The notes under the pieces were generated by a model. The model did no database searches. It was not told where the DNA came from and worked only from the letters and a program-made list of their open reading frames with translations. 64,000 nucleotides of DNA from Allonocardiopsis opalescens (GTDB lineage Bacteria > Actinomycetota > Actinomycetes > Streptosporangiales > Streptosporangiaceae), in contig NZ_PVZC01000002.1 of NCBI RefSeq assembly GCF_003002095.1, positions 434,001-498,000 of the forward strand, in the 5' to 3' direction. A program made the translations under genes and the position numbers. Positions 59,290 to 64,000 of this stretch are shown piece by piece. How positions within the stretch are numbered: position 1 is the first letter of the stretch; every line of letters begins with the position of its first letter.

Positions 59290-59894
59290 CGCTCCTCCTC
59301 GGGGACCGGCACGACGCGGTCGAGTTCGGCCAGCAGCAGGCGCTCGACCCGGGCGGCGGGCATCCGGTCGGGGTAAAGCACGTGGTGAAGGCTGAGGCCG
59401 TCGACCAGGGCGAGCAGCCGCTCGACGAGGTCGTCGGGGTCCTCCGCCGACACGATCTCGCCCCCGGCGGCCGCCTCGTCCAGCAGGGTGCGCAGGGCGT
59501 CGCGCAGGTCGCCGCCCTCGGAGCGCTGCACCTCGGCGAGTCCGGGGCGGCCGAGGCTCGCGCCCCAGAAGCCGATCTCCAGCCGGGTCTCCTCGGCCCG
59601 GGGGGCGTCCAGCGGCAGGTTGTCCAGCAACAGGGCGCGCAGGGCGGCGAGGCCGTGCGCCGCGGCGAGCTTGGTGTGCAGCCGCCGCACGATCCGCTGG
59701 TGGGACAGGCGGAGCGCGTGCAGCAGGATGTCGGCCTTGTCGGCGAAGTAGTGGGTGAGCACGCCGTTGGAGTAGCCCGCCTCGCGGGCGATGGCGCGGG
59801 TGGTGGCGCCGTCGATGCCCTCGCGCACGATCACCCGCCAGGCCGCCTCGACGATCTCCTGCCGCCGCGCCTCGTGGTCGACCACCTTCGGCAT
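59286..59894 (-). CDS. TetR family regulator
   Basis: 202-residue repressor. HTH: RRQEIVEAAWRVIVREGIDGATTRAIAREAGYSNGVLTHYFADK, quoted as TTRAIAREAGYSNGVLTHYF (about residues 27-46). Ligand domain to 200. BetI-like in the HTH. It is translationally coupled to the class II aldolase and divergent from the kinase-aminotransferase pair. A CCGAGTA-N8-TAGTCGG dyad in the gap is the likely operator. Confidence 0.9.
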   Translation of the reverse strand: MPKVVDHEARRQEIVEAAWRVIVREGIDGATTRAIAREAGYSNGVLTHYFADKADILLHALRLSHQRIVRRLHTKLAAAHGLAALRALLLDNLPLDAPRAEETRLEIGFWGASLGRPGLAEVQRSEGGDLRDALRTLLDEAAAGGEIVSAEDPDDLVERLLALVDGLSLHHVLYPDRMPAARVERLLLAELDRVVPVPEEER

Positions 59895-59938
59895 TCCCCC
59901 GACCTCCGCCCCGCCTCCGCGCCCCGATCCGGACCTTT

Positions 59939-59960
59939 CCGAGTATTTCTTTTTAGTCGG
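59939..59960. promoter_or_regulatory. TetR operator candidate in the divergent gap
   Basis: CCGAGTA (59939-59945) and TAGTCGG (59954-59960) form an inverted repeat with one mismatch and an 8-nt T-rich centre. TACTAT (59970-59975) may be the plus-strand -10 box just behind it. Confidence 0.6.
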
Positions 59961-60035
59961 GCGCCTGTCTACTATGGCGGCTCCCGTACGCGGCCGGGTC
60001 CGTCCCGCCCGGCCGCCCGAACCCGAGGACCGCCC

Positions 60036-60989
60036 ATGACCGCATCCGCGCCCGTCCCGGGCACCGTCGTCACCCTCGGCGCGCACATCGTGGACGTGCT
60101 CGCCCGCCCGGTCGAGGCGATCCCCGACGGACAGGACACCCACGTCGTCGAGCAGATCCGGGTCACCGCGGCGGGCGCGGCGGCCGCCACCGCCGTCGAC
60201 CTGGTCCGGCTCGGGCTGCCCGTCGAGACGGCCGGGGCGATCGGCGACGACGAGCTGGGCGACTTCCTGCTGGCGATGCTGGCCAGGCGCGGCGTCGGCA
60301 CCCGCCACCTCGTCCGCCGCTCCGACGCGCAGACCAGCGCCTCGGTGCTGCCGATCCGCGCCGACGGCGGCCGCCCGTCCTTCCACGCGCCGGGCGCGAA
60401 CCTCACCGTGCAGACGGCCGACGTCGACCCCGCGCTGCTGCGCTCGGCGGCCGCCGTGCACCTCGGCGGCCCCGACGTCACCTTCGGCCTGAACGAGCCC
60501 GGCTTCCTGGCCCTGCTGGACGAGGTGCGCGCGGGCGGCACGATCGTCACGATGGACCTGCTGTCCAACCTGCCCGACCTGGTCGCGGCCACCGCGAGCT
60601 TCCTGCCGCACATCGACTACCTGCTGCCCAACGAGGAGCAGGCCCGAGCGCTGGCCGGCACCGGCGACACCGCCGCGGCCGCGGCCGCGCTGCTGGCCGC
60701 CGGCCCCGCCGGGGTGGCCGTCACGCTCGGCGCCGAGGGCAGCCTGCTGGCCACCGCCGACGGGCAGCACCACGTCCCCGCACTGCCGGTCGAGGTGGTC
60801 GACACCACCGGCTGCGGCGACGCCTACAGCGCCGGCTTCCTGGCCGGGCTGCTGCACGGCCGCCCGCCGCTCACCGCCGCCCACTGGGGCACCGCCGCCG
60901 CGGCCGCCACCGCCACCGGCCTCGGCTCCGACGCCGGGCTCACCGACCTGCCCACCGCCCTGCGCCCGCTCGACCCCGCGCACCGCTGA
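60036..60989 (+). CDS. PfkB-family carbohydrate kinase
   Basis: 317-residue ribokinase-fold kinase. N-terminal VTLGAHIVDVLARPVEAIPDG, the GAAAATAVDLVRLGLPV sugar side, and catalytic VVDTTGCGDAYSAGFLAGLLHG (about residues 250-271, Asp base) are clear. Unlike KDG kinases it lacks the GETM start. It probably phosphorylates the substrate that the class II aldolase cleaves. The ATG at 60036 has ACCCGAGGACC upstream. The aminotransferase follows after 38 bases. Confidence 0.88.
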   Translation: MTASAPVPGTVVTLGAHIVDVLARPVEAIPDGQDTHVVEQIRVTAAGAAAATAVDLVRLGLPVETAGAIGDDELGDFLLAMLARRGVGTRHLVRRSDAQTSASVLPIRADGGRPSFHAPGANLTVQTADVDPALLRSAAAVHLGGPDVTFGLNEPGFLALLDEVRAGGTIVTMDLLSNLPDLVAATASFLPHIDYLLPNEEQARALAGTGDTAAAAAALLAAGPAGVAVTLGAEGSLLATADGQHHVPALPVEVVDTTGCGDAYSAGFLAGLLHGRPPLTAAHWGTAAAAATATGLGSDAGLTDLPTALRPLDPAHR

Positions 60990-61027
60990 GGGCGCGGCCC
61001 GCGCCGAACACCCAGAAGGGGACCACC

Positions 61028-62287
61028 GTGACCCAGCCGAGCACCCGGCCCGCCGGCCGGCACCCGCACAGCGACGCCGACCTGCGCGCCCGCGCCGCCC
61101 GCGCCGTGCCGGGCGGGATGTACGGGCACCTCAACGCCGCCCTGTTCCCGCCGGACTTCCCGCAGTTCTTCGTGCGCGGCGAGGGCGCCCGCACTGTCGA
61201 CGCCGACGGGCGCGAGTACATCGACCTGATGTCGTCGTGGGGCCCGATCCTGCTCGGCCACCGCCATCCCCGGGTGGAGGAGGCCGTCGCCGCCCAGCTG
61301 GCCAGGGGCGACACCCTCAACGGCCCCGGCCCGGTCTTCGTGGAGCTGGCCGAGCTGCTGATCGAGCTGGTGCCCTCCGCCGACTGGGCGATGTTCTCCA
61401 AGAACGGCACCGACGCGACCTCCCAGGCCCTGGTGGTGGCCCGCGCCGCCACCGGCCGCGCCAAGGTGCTGATGGCCCACGGCGCCTACCACGGCGCGAA
61501 CTCCTGGTTCACCCCCGCCACCGTCGGCCTCACCCCCGCCGACCGCGCGGACTTCGTGGAGTTCGCCTACAACGACCTCGCCAGCGCCGAACGGGCCGCG
61601 GCGAGCGCCGAGGGCGACGTGGCCGCCATCATCGTCACCCCGTTCCGGCACGACGCCTTCGAGGACCAGGAGCTGGCGGACCCCGCCTTCGCACGCGGCC
61701 TGCGCGCGCTGGCCGACCGGATCGGCGCCGCGCTGGTCATCGACGACGTCCGGGCCGGCTGGCGGCTGGACCTGGGCGGCAGCTGGGAGCCGCTGGGCGT
61801 GCGCCCCGACCTCACCGCCTGGAGCAAGGCGCTCGGCAACGGCCACCCCATCGCCGCCGTCACCGGCACCGACGCGCTGCGCGACGCGGCCGCGAGCCTG
61901 TACAGCACCGGCTCCTTCTGGTTCTCCGCCGCGCCGATGGCGGCCGCCGTCGCCACCCTGGAGACCCTGCGCGACACCGGCGGGATCGCCGCGATGGCCC
62001 GCGCGGGCGAGCTGCTGCGCGCCGGGCTGGCCGAGCAGGCCGCCGCGCACGGACTCGCGGTCACCCAGAGCGGCCCGCCCCAGATCCCGTTCCTGACCTT
62101 CGCCGACGACACGAGCTTCGAGAAGGCGTACCACTGGACGACCGCCGCGCTGGCCGCGGGCGTCTACGTGCACCCCTGGCACAACTGGTTCCTGAACACC
62201 GCGCACACCGAGGACGAGATCCGCACCGCGCTGGAGCGCACCGACGACGCCTTCGCGAGCACCCGGCGCCGCTTCGGCGCCGACTGA
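61028..62287 (+). CDS. Class III aminotransferase (glutamate-1-semialdehyde aminomutase-like)
   Basis: 419-residue fold-type I PLP enzyme of class III. The PLP Lys is in TAWSKALGNGHPIAAVTG (about residues 263-280), VIDDVRAGWRLDLGG holds the Asp of the cofactor ring, and FSKNGTDATSQALVVARAATGR is the usual phosphate and substrate loop. It resembles GSAM/HemL-type aminotransferases but lies in a catabolic divergon with kinase and aldolase, so it likely acts on a sugar-derived or omega-amino substrate. GTG start. Its plus-strand neighbour is trkH. Confidence 0.88.
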   Translation: MTQPSTRPAGRHPHSDADLRARAARAVPGGMYGHLNAALFPPDFPQFFVRGEGARTVDADGREYIDLMSSWGPILLGHRHPRVEEAVAAQLARGDTLNGPGPVFVELAELLIELVPSADWAMFSKNGTDATSQALVVARAATGRAKVLMAHGAYHGANSWFTPATVGLTPADRADFVEFAYNDLASAERAAASAEGDVAAIIVTPFRHDAFEDQELADPAFARGLRALADRIGAALVIDDVRAGWRLDLGGSWEPLGVRPDLTAWSKALGNGHPIAAVTGTDALRDAAASLYSTGSFWFSAAPMAAAVATLETLRDTGGIAAMARAGELLRAGLAEQAAAHGLAVTQSGPPQIPFLTFADDTSFEKAYHWTTAALAAGVYVHPWHNWFLNTAHTEDEIRTALERTDDAFASTRRRFGAD

Positions 62288-62313
62288 GCCCCACGCCGCC
62301 CGATCGCCGGGTC

Positions 62314-62336
62314 GCCCCCGCGCCGTCCGCGGGGGC
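62314..62336 (+). terminator. Terminator after the aminotransferase
   Basis: GCCCCCGCG (62314-62322) pairs with CGCGGGGGC (62328-62336), 9 bp, 5-nt loop, 27 bases after the stop. It separates the catabolic pair from trkH. Confidence 0.65.
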
Positions 62337-62451
62337 TGGCAGTATTGGTCCCCGCGGCAGCTCCCGGTGCCGCCGCCGGGCCACCGGGGGCACCTCCGCC
62401 GAGCCCCGCGAACGGCACCAGCGGCAGCGGGCGAGGAAGGTGGGCGGTGCG

Positions 62452-63852
62452 GTGGTGAGCTGGACGCTGGGCATGCGGCGCCGCCGCAGGCGCGACGGCT
62501 TCGCCCGGATGCTGCACAAGCTCACCCCCACCTGGCGCGCCCCGGCCCGCATCGTGCTGACCGCCTTCTTCGTCGGCATCATGATCGGCACCGGCCTGCT
62601 GATGCTGCCGGCCGCCACTGCCCCCGGCTACCAGACCACCTTCGTCGACGCCCTGTTCACCGCCACCTCGGCGCTGTGCGTGGTGGGCCTGGCCGCCGTC
62701 GACACCGCGGTGCACTGGTCCTTCCTCGGCCAGGTGATCATCCTGTGCCTGGTGCAGGTGGGCGGGCTCGGCATCATGATGCTGGCGGCCGTCTTCGGCC
62801 TGCTGGTCTCCCGCCGGGTGGGGCTGCGCCTCCAGATCACCGCGCAGACCGAGAGCCACGGCCTGGGCCTGGGCGACTTCCGCTCGCTGGCGCTGAACGT
62901 GGCGCGGCTGAGCCTGTTCTTCGAGGCGGTCACGGCCGTGCTGCTCACCGCCCGGTTCTGGCTCGGCTACGACTACACCTTCCCCCAAGCGCTGTGGTTC
63001 GGCGTGTTCCACGCGGTGGCCGCGTTCAACCAGGCGGGCTTCGCGCTGTTCTCCGACAGCATGATGGGCTTCGCCGCCGACCCGTGGATCTGCCTGCCGG
63101 TCATCGTCACCGCGATCGCCGGGGCGCTGGGCTTCCCGGTGCTGGTGGAGCTGCGCCGGCGGCTGCGCACGCCGCGCCGCTGGAACCTGCACACCAAGAT
63201 CACCGTGATCACCTCCGGGCTGCTGCTGGTGGTCGGCTTCCTCCTGATCACCGCGCTGGAGTGGAACAACCCGAACACCCTCGGGCCGCTGAGTCCGGGC
63301 GGCAAGCTGCTGGCCGGGTTCTTCCACGGCACCATGCCGCGCAGCGCCGGCTTCAACAGCGTCGACGTCGGCCAGATGAACGAGGCGACCCTGCTCGGCA
63401 CGATGGTGCTGATGTTCATCGGCGGCGGCAGCGTGAGCACGGCCGGCGGTATCAAGGTCACCACCTTCGCGCTGCTGCTGTTCGTGCTGGTCGCCGAGGC
63501 CCGCGGCGACAGCAAGGTGAACGTGATGGGCCGCACCATCCCGGCCACCACCCAGCGGCAGGCCATCAGCGTGGCGCTGATCAGCCTCGGCGTGGTGGTG
63601 GTCGGCACGATGGTGCTGCTCACCATCACCGACTTCGGGCTTCCGGTGGTGATGTTCGAGGTAGTGTCCGCGTTCGGAGTGGTAGGACTCTCCACGGGGG
63701 TGACACCCGACCTCCCGCCCGCCGGGCACGTCCTGATCACCGCGCTGATGTTCGCCGGACGGCTCGGGCCGGTCACCCTGGCGGCCGCGCTGGCGCTGCG
63801 CGAACGCAGCCTGCGCTACGAACTACCCGAGGAGCGACCCATCGTTGGCTAG
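62452..63852 (+). CDS. trkH: TrkH/KtrB family potassium channel subunit
   Basis: 466-residue potassium uptake protein. The four P-loop filters can be followed: TSALCVVGL, HAVAAFNQAGFAL, GTMPRSAGFNSVD and SAFGVVGLSTG; each has the filter Gly. About eight main spans are predicted. GTG at 62452 (or the adjacent 62455) with GAGGAAGG about 11 bases upstream is chosen; longer readings run antisense-like over the aminotransferase. The trkA gene overlaps its end. Confidence 0.92.
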   Translation: MVSWTLGMRRRRRRDGFARMLHKLTPTWRAPARIVLTAFFVGIMIGTGLLMLPAATAPGYQTTFVDALFTATSALCVVGLAAVDTAVHWSFLGQVIILCLVQVGGLGIMMLAAVFGLLVSRRVGLRLQITAQTESHGLGLGDFRSLALNVARLSLFFEAVTAVLLTARFWLGYDYTFPQALWFGVFHAVAAFNQAGFALFSDSMMGFAADPWICLPVIVTAIAGALGFPVLVELRRRLRTPRRWNLHTKITVITSGLLLVVGFLLITALEWNNPNTLGPLSPGGKLLAGFFHGTMPRSAGFNSVDVGQMNEATLLGTMVLMFIGGGSVSTAGGIKVTTFALLLFVLVAEARGDSKVNVMGRTIPATTQRQAISVALISLGVVVVGTMVLLTITDFGLPVVMFEVVSAFGVVGLSTGVTPDLPPAGHVLITALMFAGRLGPVTLAAALALRERSLRYELPEERPIVG

Positions 63853-64000
63853 ACGCAAATCCGCATCCGGCCGGGCGCGTGCGATGCCCAAGGACACCCG
63901 CGTGCTGGTGATCGGCCTGGGCCGTTTCGGTGGTTCGCTCGCCCTCGAACTGGTCAGCTCGGGCTGGGAGGTGCTGGGCGTCGACTCCACCCAGCGCCTG
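63845..64000 (+). CDS. trkA: TrkA potassium-uptake regulator, N-terminal part
   Basis: Partial gene cut by the window end; 52 codons visible. The Rossmann motif VLVIGLGRFGGSLALEL (GxGxxG, about residues 20-36) and the conserved acidic residue at the end of the next strand (VLGVDST) bind NAD(H) or ATP in RCK domains. A TTG start at 63845 is proposed because GAGGAG stands 10 bases upstream; it overlaps the trkH stop. An ATG at 63884 is the alternative. It gates TrkH. Confidence 0.85.
   Translation, partial: MARRKSASGRARAMPKDTRVLVIGLGRFGGSLALELVSSGWEVLGVDSTQRL

Noticed and set aside
61237-63852. An 871-codon open frame spanning the class III aminotransferase and trkH
   Set aside because: Its first 405 codons are an Arg/Pro/Gly-rich shadow of the aminotransferase frame; the true trkH begins near 62452.

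Overview
The window is chromosomal DNA of a high-GC actinomycete. Evidence is the mycothiol synthase mshD, the orphan nitrogen regulator GlnR, the MurT/GatD peptidoglycan amidation pair, a mycothiol-nitroreductase-like protein, a DivIVA-domain protein, GTG/TTG starts, several apparently leaderless promoters and PHO boxes of the Streptomyces type. From memory, the order Fur - nitrobindin - rhodanese - glnR - mshD - pstSCAB - pit resembles the core region around glnR in Streptomyces; the exact genus (Streptosporangiales or Nocardiopsaceae-like is my guess) cannot be fixed from sequence alone. No rRNA, tRNA, CRISPR, insertion sequence or integrase was seen.

Layout. 1-13.6 kb: envelope and housekeeping genes (DUF2207, BP74-like protein, ygfZ, a self-regulated MerR with YnfA and a mycothiol-dependent oxidoreductase, an aminotransferase facing an XRE-cupin regulator across a large palindrome, Fur and nitrobindin with a structured RNA gene between them, two GIDE-type membrane proteins around DsrE, and gatD-murT). 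13.7-18.1 kb: two adjacent TraG/VirD4-like membrane proteins whose nucleotide-binding loops look degenerate. 18.4-22.2 kb: a sulfur block (DUF1416, rhodanese, DUF4395) with a cysteine-containing leader peptide, then thioredoxin, DUF2993 and MoaD. 22.3-33.2 kb: glnR, two tandem Pro/Glu/Thr-rich surface proteins, mshD, and the phosphate block pstSCAB plus DUF47-pit with PHO boxes. 33.4-43.4 kb: NDH-2, gamma carbonic anhydrase, DivIVA-like protein, a drug-efflux MFS pump with TetR and operator, and small membrane or cell-wall genes.

43.5-54.8 kb is a catabolic island under a divergent IclR regulator: ABC sugar transporter, D-aminoacylase-family deacylase, SelA/DgaE-like ammonia-lyase, RidA, DgoD-type dehydratase, KDG/KDGal kinase and KDPG/KDPGal aldolase. 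Read together, these predict uptake and breakdown of an N-acyl amino-aldonic acid (oxidised GlcNAc or GalNAc) to pyruvate and glyceraldehyde 3-phosphate. Matching TTGC-N7-GCAA dyads stand before the deacylase and before the binding-protein gene.

54.9-56.9 kb is a lower-GC RloA/RloB (AbiL-type) ATPase-TOPRIM pair, a likely phage-defence insertion. 57-58.6 kb carries a SodC-like protein, a nucleotidyltransferase and a very short promoter-hairpin-terminator unit. 58.6-62.3 kb is a second, uncharacterised catabolic locus (TetR, class II aldolase, PfkB kinase, class III aminotransferase). The window ends in trkH and the first 52 codons of trkA.
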